Assembly (NCBI RefSeq): GCF_026183895.1
Contig: NZ_JAPFQI010000012.1
Span: 1-64,000, forward strand
Length of the DNA: 64,000 nt
Reading direction: 5' to 3'
DNA from: Sabulicella glaciei
GTDB lineage: Bacteria > Pseudomonadota > Alphaproteobacteria > Acetobacterales > Acetobacteraceae
The position numbers and the translations under genes were made by a program. The notes beneath the pieces are model-generated. The model was not told the origin of the DNA. It did not search any database and saw only the letters and a program-made list of their open reading frames with translations. This document shows, one piece after another, positions 1 through 7,275 of this stretch. How positions within the stretch are numbered: position 1 is the stretch's first letter; the number at the start of each line of letters is the position of its first letter.

Positions 1-56
1 ATCGCTCGACGGACCGCCGCTGTCGTGGTGGCGCAGCCGTGTTGAACCTGGCCCAT
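1..56 (-). CDS. IS481-family transposase, N-terminal fragment (cut by window edge)
   Basis: Only 18 codons plus part of a codon are visible, translating to MGQVQHGCATTTAAVRRA. From memory this matches the start of a large group of alphaproteobacterial IS481 transposases, whose N-terminal region is a helix-turn-helix followed downstream by a DDE integrase core. A good ribosome-binding site (GGAAGGA at about 61-67 on the minus strand) precedes the ATG. The reading frame stays open to base 1. The catalytic domain lies outside the window, so whether the gene is intact cannot be judged. Confidence 0.6.
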   Translation of the reverse strand, partial: MGQVQHGCATTTAAVRRA

Positions 57-112
57 AGCGCGTCCTTCCACTCCTGGGAGAAGACTGCACCATCAAAACC
101 TGGGATCAAACA
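1..112 (-). mobile_element. IS481-family insertion sequence, one end only (runs off the window)
   Basis: On the minus strand a TG-initiated terminus begins at base 112 (TGTTTGATCCCAGG) and is followed, after a ribosome-binding site, by the first codons of an IS481-type transposase at 56. Immediately outside the terminus, bases 113-118 read TCTAGG. This fits the NCTAGN target that the founding member IS481 is known to duplicate, so 112/113 is the likely element boundary. The other end and most of the transposase lie outside the window, so the second copy of the target duplication cannot be checked. Terminus and target are inferences; the family rests on the transposase N-terminus. Confidence 0.6.
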
Positions 113-118
113 TCTAGG

Positions 119-694
119 CATGAGATCTCGCCCGTCTCACTCAGTAGTGAGCGAGAAGCGGTGACGCCGGCAGCTTCATTCTCAACCGCTCGGTCGTATT
201 TGGCCGTGACGCGGCGCAGGTTGACTGGTGCCGTCGACGCGCTCGATTTTGTTGAGCCGGGCATGTGACCTATCGTCGAGGGTTGCTCCGCCACTTGGTT
301 GCACTGCTCGCGGGCGGCTCAAGCTCCCCGCTGCGAACGCAGTTCTCGCCGCCTCCCGACCTCAAATGCACAAGTGATGCTGAAAAGGAACACGCAAGCG
401 ATACAGCGAATGATTATCACGCGTGGCTTCGGGCGGGGCTATGTTGCTAACGTGGACTGGAAACAGGCGGCATGGCCAGACGGGGAACGCTGATGCGTAG
501 CAACGTCTTTGATTTCTTGTTCCTGACCACTGCAGCCGCCGCGCAGGTGCATGGCTCTTGCTGAGTGGTAGAATTGCTTTGCACATGCGTCGCCCCGCCG
601 GAGACGAACCACGCCACAGCCTCCCACTGCTACCTATGTGCTACCTAGGCTTCTGCCACACAGCACGTCGGAGAGGGTAAGTGCTTGAAAAGAA
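119..694. other. Gene-poor, lower-GC stretch between IS481 end and tRNA-Val
   Basis: About 580 bases with no open frame that I can assign. The short frames in it (about 60-75 codons, on both strands) show no known motif and no clear ribosome-binding site. The base composition is clearly less GC-rich than the rest of the window. A 9-bp direct repeat TGCTACCTA occurs at 628-636 and 639-647. The stretch abuts the 3' end of a tRNA gene, a common insertion site for integrative elements, so it may be the worn edge of an island. No integrase or att duplication is visible. Confidence 0.5.
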
Positions 695-769
695 TGGTGG
701 GCGCGACAGGGATTGAACCTGTGACCCCTGCCGTGTGAAGGCAGTGCTCTCCCGCTGAGCTACGCGCCC
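695..769 (-). tRNA. tRNA-Val (anticodon CAC)
   Basis: The minus strand folds as a complete cloverleaf. The acceptor stem GGGCGCG pairs with CGCGCCC, the D arm is GCTC/GAGC, the anticodon stem is CTGCC/GGCAG with loop TTCACAC (anticodon CAC at 735-737), and the T arm is ACAGG-TTCAATC-CCTGT. The discriminator is A at 698 and the 3' CCA is encoded at 695-697. CAC reads GUG valine codons. The 3' end faces the low-GC stretch and the IS481 end to the left. Confidence 0.96.
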
Positions 770-818
770 GTGCCGTGCATGCGGCGGGTAAGCCGCTGTT
801 TGGCGGCGCAGGGCGCTT

Positions 819-1592
819 GTGTCAAGCGGGAGGCGCGGCCACTTGCGCTCCATGCCTCTCCTCCTCGCCATGCTCCTGCTCCTCGCCATTCCGGCGGCGG
901 CCACGCCCTGGCGGGCGGAATACGCCGTCACGCTCGCCGGGGTGACGGTGATGGAAGCCCAGGTGACCTTCGATTTGGACGGGCCGGGCTATTGGGTCGA
1001 GTCCCGCTCCCGCTCGCGTGGCCTAGCCAGCCTCGTGGCGCGCGGCGCCTACGTGACCCGGGCCAGCGGCAGCTGGCGGGGCGACGCGGTGGCGCCGCGC
1101 CGCTACGCGACGGAGGGGCAGACCCGCGGATCGCCGCGCCGCATCGTCATCGACTACGAGAATGCCGTGCCGCGCGTCCGTGTGCTCGACCCGGTGGAGG
1201 ACGTGCCCCGAACCCCGATCCCGGAAGACGCGCTGCCGGGCACGGTGGACAGCCTTTCCGCCCTCGCCATGCTGGCCCGGCAGGTGAGCCGCACGGCGCG
1301 TTGCGACGCCTCGGCGCGCATGTTCGACGCGCGCCGCCTGACGCTCTTCGCCGCCCGCACCGTGGGGCAGGAGGCGGACGGGCTGCGCTGCGAACTGGAA
1401 AGCCGCCATATCGCCGGCATCCCGACGCAGCGCGACCCGGTGCAGGCCGCGCAGCCGCAGATCATCCACACTTGGTTCGTCCGCCCGCACGAGAACGGCC
1501 CCGCCATCCCCGGGCGGGTCGAGATCGCCACACGCTGGTGGGGGCGGGTGGAGGCGCATCTGATCCGGCTGGAGCCCGCACGCGCAACATGA
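819..1592 (+). CDS. DUF3108 domain-containing secreted protein
   Basis: The 257-residue product has an N-terminal signal peptide: a basic stretch, the run LLLAMLLLLAIPAAA, and a probable cleavage before TPWRAEY. The mature part matches my memory of the DUF3108 family, which has a YAVTLAGVTVMEA-like opening, a central PGTVDSLSAL segment, and a C-terminal part describing conversion to a lower-molecular form. No biochemical function is known for the family; members are periplasmic. The GTG at 819 opens the longest frame, but the ATG at 852 would give an equally good signal peptide and neither has a convincing ribosome-binding site. It lies 11 bases before the metal-binding protein gene and may be co-transcribed with it. 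Confidence 0.72.
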   Translation: MSSGRRGHLRSMPLLLAMLLLLAIPAAATPWRAEYAVTLAGVTVMEAQVTFDLDGPGYWVESRSRSRGLASLVARGAYVTRASGSWRGDAVAPRRYATEGQTRGSPRRIVIDYENAVPRVRVLDPVEDVPRTPIPEDALPGTVDSLSALAMLARQVSRTARCDASARMFDARRLTLFAARTVGQEADGLRCELESRHIAGIPTQRDPVQAAQPQIIHTWFVRPHENGPAIPGRVEIATRWWGRVEAHLIRLEPARAT

Positions 1593-1603
1593 TATAATAT
1601 AAC

Positions 1604-2470
1604 ATGCTCGCGCGTCGCACCCTTCCGCTCCTCGCCCTTTCCCTTCCCTTCCTGGCCCGTGCCTCCGCGCCGCCCGTGGCCGTGGCCTCCTTTTCCATCC
1701 TCGGGGACATCGCCCAGCAGGTAGCGGGGCAGAGATGGGAGATCCGCACCCTCGCCGGACCAGACGTGGACGCGCACCATTTCCAGCCGCGCCCCTCCGA
1801 TGCCGAGGCGTTGCGCGGCGCGACGGTGGCGATCCGCAATGGCGCCGGCTTCGATGGCTGGTTCGACCGCCTGGTGCGCGGGGCCGGGTTCCGCGGTCGC
1901 CTCGTCACCGCGACGGAAGGGCTGACCTTGCGCAGCGCCGCGACGCGGGGCGGCCATTCACACGGGTCCTCCGACCCGCATGCCTGGCAGGATGCACGCC
2001 TCGCCACAGGCTATGCCCGCCGCATCGCCCAGGCGCTGGAAACCGACCCGGCGCCCTACCTGGCACGCCTCGCCGCGCTGGACGAGGAGATCCGCGCCGC
2101 GATCGCCACCGTCCCGGAGGAACGCCGGGTGGTCGTCACCAGCCACGACGCATTCGGCTATTACGGCGCTGCCTACGGGGTGCGGTTCCTGGCCCCGCAG
2201 GGCACCTCCACCAGTGCCGAGCCTTCGGCGCAGCAAGTCGCGGCGCTGATCCGGCAGATCCGGCAGGGGAACATCACGGCCGTCTTCATGGAGAATATCG
2301 GCAACCCGGCGACGCTCCGCCGCCTTGCCGCAGAAGCCGGGGTGCAGGTGCGCGGAAGGCTCTTCGCCGATGCGCTCTCGCCCCCCGACGGTCCTGCCGC
2401 AACCTATGAGGCGATGATGCGCCACAACACCCGCCTGCTTGTTTCCGCCATGCGGAATGACCCTGCCTGA
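1604..2470 (+). CDS. Metal ABC transporter substrate-binding protein (ZnuA/cluster A-I type)
   Basis: A 288-residue periplasmic binding protein of the cluster A-I family, which captures zinc or manganese for an ABC importer. A signal peptide covers residues 1-20. Candidate metal ligands are in the expected order: H59 (DAHHF), H126 (DPHAW), E230 (FMENIG) and D256 (FADALS). A short His-containing loop (HSH, 118-120) resembles the zinc-sensing loop of ZnuA but is much reduced. No ATPase or permease gene is adjacent, so its partner must be encoded elsewhere. The upstream neighbour is a DUF3108 gene, and its stop overlaps the endonuclease V start by 14 bases. Zinc versus manganese cannot be decided from sequence. 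Confidence 0.85.
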   Translation: MLARRTLPLLALSLPFLARASAPPVAVASFSILGDIAQQVAGQRWEIRTLAGPDVDAHHFQPRPSDAEALRGATVAIRNGAGFDGWFDRLVRGAGFRGRLVTATEGLTLRSAATRGGHSHGSSDPHAWQDARLATGYARRIAQALETDPAPYLARLAALDEEIRAAIATVPEERRVVVTSHDAFGYYGAAYGVRFLAPQGTSTSAEPSAQQVAALIRQIRQGNITAVFMENIGNPATLRRLAAEAGVQVRGRLFADALSPPDGPAATYEAMMRHNTRLLVSAMRNDPA

Positions 2471-3116
2471 TCTTTCCGTCCTGCGGGAGGAACAGCGGGA
2501 CCTCGCTGCGCGGACGGTGCGCGAGGATGCGCTGGGCGAGGTGCGCCTGATCGGCGGCGTGGACATTTCCGCCAGCCGCTTCGAGCAGGAGGTCCATGCG
2601 GCCATCGTGGTGCTCGAATGGCCCTCCCTCACCGAAGTGGCGCGGGCCGGGGCGAGCCAGGTGGCGAGGATGCCCTACATCACCGGCTTCCTTGGCTTCC
2701 GCGAGGTGCCGGCCGCCGTCTCGGCTTGGCACGACCTGCCGGTGAAGCCCGACCTCCTCATGGTGGACGGGCAGGGGCTGGAGCATCCGCGCCGCTGCGG
2801 CGTCGCCACCCACCTGGGCGTCACGCTGGACGTGCCCGCCATCGGCGTCGCCAAGTCGCGCCTTTGCGGCACCTGGCCGGAACTGCCGGAACCCGTGGAC
2901 AGCGCCGTGCCCATCACCGACCGGGGCGAGGTGGTCGGGATGTTGCTGCGCTCGCGGCTGCGGGCCAAGCCCATCCACATCTCCATCGGGCACCGCATCT
3001 CGCTGGACACGGCGATGCGCTGGGTGAGGGCGACGCTGCGCGGCCGCCGGCTGCCCGAGCCGACGCGCCGCGCGCATGACGCCGCTTCGGTGGTGCGGAA
3101 GGCGTTCCTCGCCTAG
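2457..3116 (+). CDS. nfi: Endonuclease V (deoxyinosine 3' endonuclease)
   Basis: Endonuclease V cleaves DNA at the second phosphodiester bond 3' of deoxyinosine and starts repair of deaminated adenine. The 219-residue product has the family length. Acidic metal ligands are present at D36 (IGGVDIS), E83 (GFLGFRE) and D104 (MVDGQG), followed by HPRRCG and a C-terminal GHRIS. The hallmark YIPGFLSFRE element reads YITGFLGFRE here: a Thr replaces the usual Pro of the strand-separating wedge region and a Gly replaces a Ser. The ATG at 2457 lies inside the preceding gene; an in-frame TTG at 2439 is an alternative start. Confidence 0.93.
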   Translation: MTLPDLSVLREEQRDLAARTVREDALGEVRLIGGVDISASRFEQEVHAAIVVLEWPSLTEVARAGASQVARMPYITGFLGFREVPAAVSAWHDLPVKPDLLMVDGQGLEHPRRCGVATHLGVTLDVPAIGVAKSRLCGTWPELPEPVDSAVPITDRGEVVGMLLRSRLRAKPIHISIGHRISLDTAMRWVRATLRGRRLPEPTRRAHDAASVVRKAFLA

Positions 3117-3125
3117 TTTCCCGCC

Positions 3126-3458
3126 ATGCCGCGCATCCTCGTCACTCTCGCCGGGATTTCCGGTTTCCTGGCCGTGCTGCTCGCCGCGCTTTCGGCGCAT
3201 GGGGCGGAGGAGGCGCGTGTCATGACCGGGCAGGTCGCCACGCTGCTGGGCTGGCATGCCCCGGCCTTCCTGGCCCTCGCGGCCTGGGGACGGGGAGGGG
3301 CGGCCGCCGCGCTCTGGGCGCTGGGCCTGCTGCTCTTCGGCAGCGCGGTGCTGCTGCGGGCCCATGCCGGCGTGTCGCTCGGCCCCATCGCGCCCACCGG
3401 CGGCATCGCGATGATGCTTGGCTGGGCGTCGCTGGCGGTGCTCGCGTGGCGCCGGTGA
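3126..3458 (+). CDS. DUF423 small integral membrane protein (YgdD-like)
   Basis: A 110-residue hydrophobic protein with about four transmembrane helices. The N-terminal helix ends in AALSAHG, the typical signature of DUF423 (YgdD) proteins. Function is unknown for the family; members sit in the inner membrane. It starts 9 bases after the endonuclease V stop and its 3' end overlaps the next gene by 13 bases, so translational coupling with the RlmM-like methyltransferase is likely. Confidence 0.85.
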   Translation: MPRILVTLAGISGFLAVLLAALSAHGAEEARVMTGQVATLLGWHAPAFLALAAWGRGGAAAALWALGLLLFGSAVLLRAHAGVSLGPIAPTGGIAMMLGWASLAVLAWRR

Positions 3459-4351
3459 TCCGCGCCGCCTACCTGGCCGATCCGGGGCTGGAAGCGCCGC
3501 TCGAGGAGGAGCTGACGCGGCGTGGCGTCGCCATCGCGCGGTGGCACGGGCCGCTCGCCCTGACCGAGGCGCCGCCGGTCCCCGCCGCCTGGGCGCTCGA
3601 CATCTGGGATGCGCCGGTCGAGCTTCCCGCGCCTTCGGTGAAGGCGGCGGCGGATGCGCTGCGGGGCATCCAGCGCAACTGGTCGCAGGTGCCGGTGCTG
3701 CACCACCGCCGCTCCGCCCTCATCGAGGCGCGGCTGCCGCCGGTGAAGGCGCGGCCGCTTCGCTTCCCGGAGCCGGCCCCGACAGGGCACCTGGGCGGCT
3801 GGACGTTGCTGGACACCGATCTTCTGCTCGCCTCGCCCACCAAATCCTCGCCCTTTCCGCGCGGCGCGGTGCGCTTCGAGGAGGATCGCGAGGGCCCGCC
3901 CTCCCGCGCCTATCTCAAGCTGTGGGAGGGGCTGACGCGCTTCGGGCAGTGGCCGGGGCCGGGCGAGGTGGCGCTCGACCTCGGCGCCTCGCCGGGTGGC
4001 TGGAGCTGGGCGCTGGCGCAGCTGGGCTGCGCGGTGGTGGCGGTGGACAAGGCGCCGCTCGACCCGCGTGTTTCCGCGCTGCCCAATGTCACGCTGCGCC
4101 AGGAAAGCGCTTTCGGCCTCCCGCCCGAGAAGGTGGATTGGCTGTTCAGCGACGTGATTTGCTACCCGGCGCGGCTGCTGGGCCTCGTGCAGCGCTGGCA
4201 GGGCTTCGCGCGGCGCATGCTGTGCACGGTGAAGTTCCAGGGCGCCACGGACCACGAGACGGCGGAGCAGTTCGCCGCGCTGCCCGGCGCGCGCCTGTTC
4301 CACGGCGCGCACAACAAGCACGAGCTGACCTTCCTGTGGGAAGCGCCCTGA
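3446..4351 (+). CDS. FtsJ/RlmM-type rRNA 2'-O-methyltransferase
   Basis: A 301-residue SAM-dependent methyltransferase. The SAM-binding motif LDLGASPGGWSW is at 177-188, followed by VVAVDKAPL. The FtsJ catalytic tetrad appears in order: K158 (AYLKLWE), Asp in SDVICYP, Lys in TVKFQG, and Glu in NKHELTF. The N-terminal 140 residues look like the substrate-binding part of RlmM, which 2'-O-methylates C2498 of 23S rRNA in E. coli. The product is shorter than E. coli RlmM (366 residues), so the exact target is inferred. The GTG start at 3446 overlaps the DUF423 gene. tRNA-Gly follows 85 bases downstream. Confidence 0.83.
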   Translation: MAPVIRAAYLADPGLEAPLEEELTRRGVAIARWHGPLALTEAPPVPAAWALDIWDAPVELPAPSVKAAADALRGIQRNWSQVPVLHHRRSALIEARLPPVKARPLRFPEPAPTGHLGGWTLLDTDLLLASPTKSSPFPRGAVRFEEDREGPPSRAYLKLWEGLTRFGQWPGPGEVALDLGASPGGWSWALAQLGCAVVAVDKAPLDPRVSALPNVTLRQESAFGLPPEKVDWLFSDVICYPARLLGLVQRWQGFARRMLCTVKFQGATDHETAEQFAALPGARLFHGAHNKHELTFLWEAP

Positions 4352-4436
4352 CCCGCGCGAGAATTTTCCGCACCCGGCCCCTGGGGGCGGGTTGCCAGCC
4401 TTGCGGGGCTGTGGCACATGCTCGCCCACGGAGCGG

Positions 4437-4511
<75 letters not shown>

Positions 4512-4569
4512 GCCGATCCCCAAAGACAGAGTCTGCTAAACAGGCGTCCCCCCGCGTAGGTCGTGCGCC

Positions 4570-5646
4570 TCAAGGCTGGGCAGCCGGTCCCTCTCGAGAC
4601 GCACCTTCCCCTTCACGCGTATGCGGCACGGCCATCCAGCGAAAGCGCTGACGGTACTGGTGCGGCGCAATGCCCGTGTTGCGCTTGAAGATGCGGCGGA
4701 AGGCGGCCGGCTCGGTGTAGCCGACCTCCTCGGCGATCGCGTCGATCGGCGCGTCGGTCGTCTCCAGCATCTGCTTGGCTTCCTCGATGCGCAGCGACTG
4801 CACGTAGTCGAGCGGCGCATAGCCCGTCACGCTCTGGAAACGGCGCACGAAGCTGCGTGCGGCGAGGCCGGAGACCTGCGTCATCCCCGCCACCGGATTG
4901 GCGCGGGCGTAGTTGTCGGCGATCCAGGCCTGCGCCGCTGCCACCGCCGCGTCATCATGCTGGCGCGGCCGAACCCGCGCGGCGAAGGGAAGCTGGCCGT
5001 CGCTGCGGTCGCCGAACAGGAACAGCTTGGCGGTGCGCCGCGCCTCCTCCTCCCCGCAGAAACGCGCCACGAGGTAGAGCGCCAGATCGGTCCAGGAGGC
5101 GTTGGCACCGGAGGTTACCAACCGATGCCCGGTCCCCGCCGTCACCAGCACCCGCTCGGGGCGGAGGCGGACATCCGGGTAGCGGCTGCGGATCTGGTCG
5201 GTCGCGGCCCAATGGCAGGTGGCTTCCATCCCATCCAGCAACCCGGCCTCCGCCAGCATCAGCGAGCCGGTGCAGACCGAGCAGACCAGCGCGCCTTGCG
5301 CATGCTGGCGCCGCAGCCACTCGACGGCTTCGGGCCATCGGCCACGGGTTTCCTCGTCGCGCCCCACCGCCAGGTCGCAGACGATCACGATGTCGGCGCG
5401 CTTCGCCTCCGCGAAGCTGAGATCCGGCGTAACGGGAAGCCCGACCAGATTCCGCAACGGCTCGCGGCTCGCCGCCACGATGCGCGGCGTGAAGCGCCGC
5501 GGCCCCGGGGACCAGCCGGTCAGCATCTCCCAACCTGAGCCGACGAAGGAGAGCACTTCAAAGAACCCGTTGAGCACCCCGGTCGCGATCTCGGGCACGG
5601 CAATCAGGCAGACCGAGACTCGGGCCGGGGCAAAGGGCGTGGTCAT
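4570..5646 (-). CDS. GlxA-type AraC transcriptional regulator with DJ-1/PfpI domain
   Basis: A 358-residue regulator. Residues 1 to about 190 form a DJ-1/PfpI-like (class I amidotransferase-like) domain with a VCSVCTGSLMLAEAGLLDG nucleophile-elbow segment and a following CHWAATD. The C-terminal third is an AraC helix-turn-helix pair (MTQVSGLAARSFVRRF; IAEEVGYTEPAAFRRIFKR). Members such as GlxA, FtrA and ArgR of Pseudomonas sense small metabolites through the amidotransferase-like domain. The ATG at 5646 begins MTTPFAPARV; longer upstream frames are unlikely. It is transcribed divergently from the nitroreductase-like gene across 109 bases, which makes that gene the best candidate target. Confidence 0.9.
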   Translation of the reverse strand: MTTPFAPARVSVCLIAVPEIATGVLNGFFEVLSFVGSGWEMLTGWSPGPRRFTPRIVAASREPLRNLVGLPVTPDLSFAEAKRADIVIVCDLAVGRDEETRGRWPEAVEWLRRQHAQGALVCSVCTGSLMLAEAGLLDGMEATCHWAATDQIRSRYPDVRLRPERVLVTAGTGHRLVTSGANASWTDLALYLVARFCGEEEARRTAKLFLFGDRSDGQLPFAARVRPRQHDDAAVAAAQAWIADNYARANPVAGMTQVSGLAARSFVRRFQSVTGYAPLDYVQSLRIEEAKQMLETTDAPIDAIAEEVGYTEPAAFRRIFKRNTGIAPHQYRQRFRWMAVPHTREGEGASREGPAAQP

Positions 5647-5755
5647 CCGGCAAGCGTGGCACGTCTGGACCGGTTTCGTCGATTCCGTGCCTGACGGCTC
5701 GAAGACTCCCCGTGCGAAGGGCGGTGCGTCATCACCAAGCGAACGGGAGATACCA

Positions 5756-7147
5756 ATGTTCGACACCACCAGACGCAAGCTGTACGGGGCCGGCCTTCTC
5801 GGCGCCGGCGTCCTTCTCGGCGGCCTCGGCTTCACCCGGGCGGAAAACCTCGCCACGCGGGGCCGCATCCTGCTCGACGCGGGCGCCGCGCGGCCCATGG
5901 GCCTCGTGCAGGCCGCGAATTTCCCGCTGATCGAAGCGATCCACGGCCGCCGGTCGCGGCGCTTCGCCAAGGGGGCAGCGATCCCCAACGGGCCGCTCGC
6001 CTTCACCTCCCGTCACGCCCCCGAAGCGCTCGATCCGCTGGAGCAGATGCTGCTGATCGCGACCGTCGCCGGGAACACCGGATGGGCCGAGCTCTTCGCG
6101 CACCATCCGGGCTACGCGGGGCGCCTGCCCAACTACACGACGGCGGCGGGCGGGCGCAGCTTCCCGTCCTCGGCCGGCTTCAGCACGTCGGAGTTCTTCT
6201 TCACCGACGACACGGGCGTCTACTTCCTGCCGACGCGGGACATGACGCCCGCACCGGCCGAAGGCGGCACAGATCTGCGCGGCTGGCTGGACGCGCACCG
6301 CGCCCGGATCGTGAAGCTGGCCGATGGCCGGCTGAACATCCCGGCGGAGATGCCGCACATGGAGGGGCACAACACTTGGTGCGCCAACGTGCCCGGCTCC
6401 ACCCTCGTCTTCCCGGTAGCGGATGTCGCGCAGCACGTGATCCTGCAGCTGCTCTACCTCGTGCAGAACGGCACCGGCATCTATGACGACGTCAACGGCC
6501 GGCAGATCCCGGGACTGGAGCGCTACACGCACCGGCTGAACCTGGAGGTCGCCTATCCGCTGACCTTCCTCGAGCAGATCGCGCTCAGCGACGTGTCGGT
6601 GGAGATGGGCACCGCCTGCTACGCGGGTGCCCTGATGCTCCAGGCGCTCGGCCTCGGCGGCTGGATGTACACCGGGATCAACCCCTTCACCGTCATGGGC
6701 GCGAGCGGCAATCCGGCGGTGCCTGGCCTCGGCTTCCGTTTCGACATGCTGCCGGGCAACCCCCTCCCGCACTTCACGGGATTGCCGGGGATCTTCGAGG
6801 CGCATGTCCCGCCCCACCACGCGAGCATGCGCGCAGCGGTCGAGACGGTGGTCGCCCGCAAGTTCGGCGCGGGCGGGCCCTTCGACCCGAAGCAGGGCGG
6901 GTCGTACCGCGAGAACGCGGCCGTCCGGTCGAGCGCTGCGCCGATCGACGCGGAGGCGATCGAGATCGCGACCGTGATGTCGGAATACGTCTTCTCGACC
7001 TTCGGGCGCTTCCCGGCGACGGTGCCGGCGGTGTTCCTCAAGACCTACCTCCAGGCGCACCGGCTCGACACCGAGTTCTACGACCGCCACCACGCGCCCG
7101 GCGCCTATCTCCGCACCCATGCCCGGCATGACCGCAACTGGGGATGA
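5756..7147 (+). CDS. Nitroreductase-like protein with Tat-like N-terminus, uncharacterised
   Basis: A 463-residue protein that I do not recognise firmly. The N-terminus TTRRKLYGAGLLGAGVLL carries a twin-arginine followed by a hydrophobic stretch, suggesting Tat export or membrane anchoring. Residues around 60-110 (LIEAIHGRRSRRF, then LEQMLLIATVAGNTGWAEL) and a later segment (GTACYAGALMLQALGLGGWM) resemble flavin-dependent nitroreductase/SagB folds. A long C-terminal part is unassigned. A good ribosome-binding site (GGGAGA, 5745-5750) supports the ATG. A divergent DJ-1/AraC regulator precedes it and a zinc-type alcohol dehydrogenase follows, so a redox role is plausible. Function is not established. 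Confidence 0.6.
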   Translation: MFDTTRRKLYGAGLLGAGVLLGGLGFTRAENLATRGRILLDAGAARPMGLVQAANFPLIEAIHGRRSRRFAKGAAIPNGPLAFTSRHAPEALDPLEQMLLIATVAGNTGWAELFAHHPGYAGRLPNYTTAAGGRSFPSSAGFSTSEFFFTDDTGVYFLPTRDMTPAPAEGGTDLRGWLDAHRARIVKLADGRLNIPAEMPHMEGHNTWCANVPGSTLVFPVADVAQHVILQLLYLVQNGTGIYDDVNGRQIPGLERYTHRLNLEVAYPLTFLEQIALSDVSVEMGTACYAGALMLQALGLGGWMYTGINPFTVMGASGNPAVPGLGFRFDMLPGNPLPHFTGLPGIFEAHVPPHHASMRAAVETVVARKFGAGGPFDPKQGGSYRENAAVRSSAAPIDAEAIEIATVMSEYVFSTFGRFPATVPAVFLKTYLQAHRLDTEFYDRHHAPGAYLRTHARHDRNWG

Positions 7148-7275
7148 CCAATGCCTCCGTCCGGCCCGGGCGTCTCCTGCCGACGCAATCCGCTTGCGCG
7201 ATTCGGCGGACAGGAGGGACAAACGGGTCCGGACGGAGCATCCCCATTTCCGTCGCGGCAGAAGGGAGTCCGACG

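Noticed and set aside
42-50. TTGAACCTG matches part of the tRNA-Val T arm at 713-721, suggesting an att duplication.
   Set aside because: It is only 9 bases, lies in the transposase coding start, and is not the tRNA 3' end. Chance is the better explanation.
106-294. 62-codon minus-strand frame with NLRRVTAKYDRAVENEAA, faintly like the C-terminus of an IS5-type transposase.
   Set aside because: Too short and weak, no ribosome-binding site, and no catalytic residues. It could be a remnant but cannot be supported.
5658-5691. Inverted GGCACG/CGTGCC in the divergent gap as an operator for the DJ-1/AraC regulator.
   Set aside because: Arms are only 6 bases, separated by 22, in GC-rich DNA where such matches are frequent.
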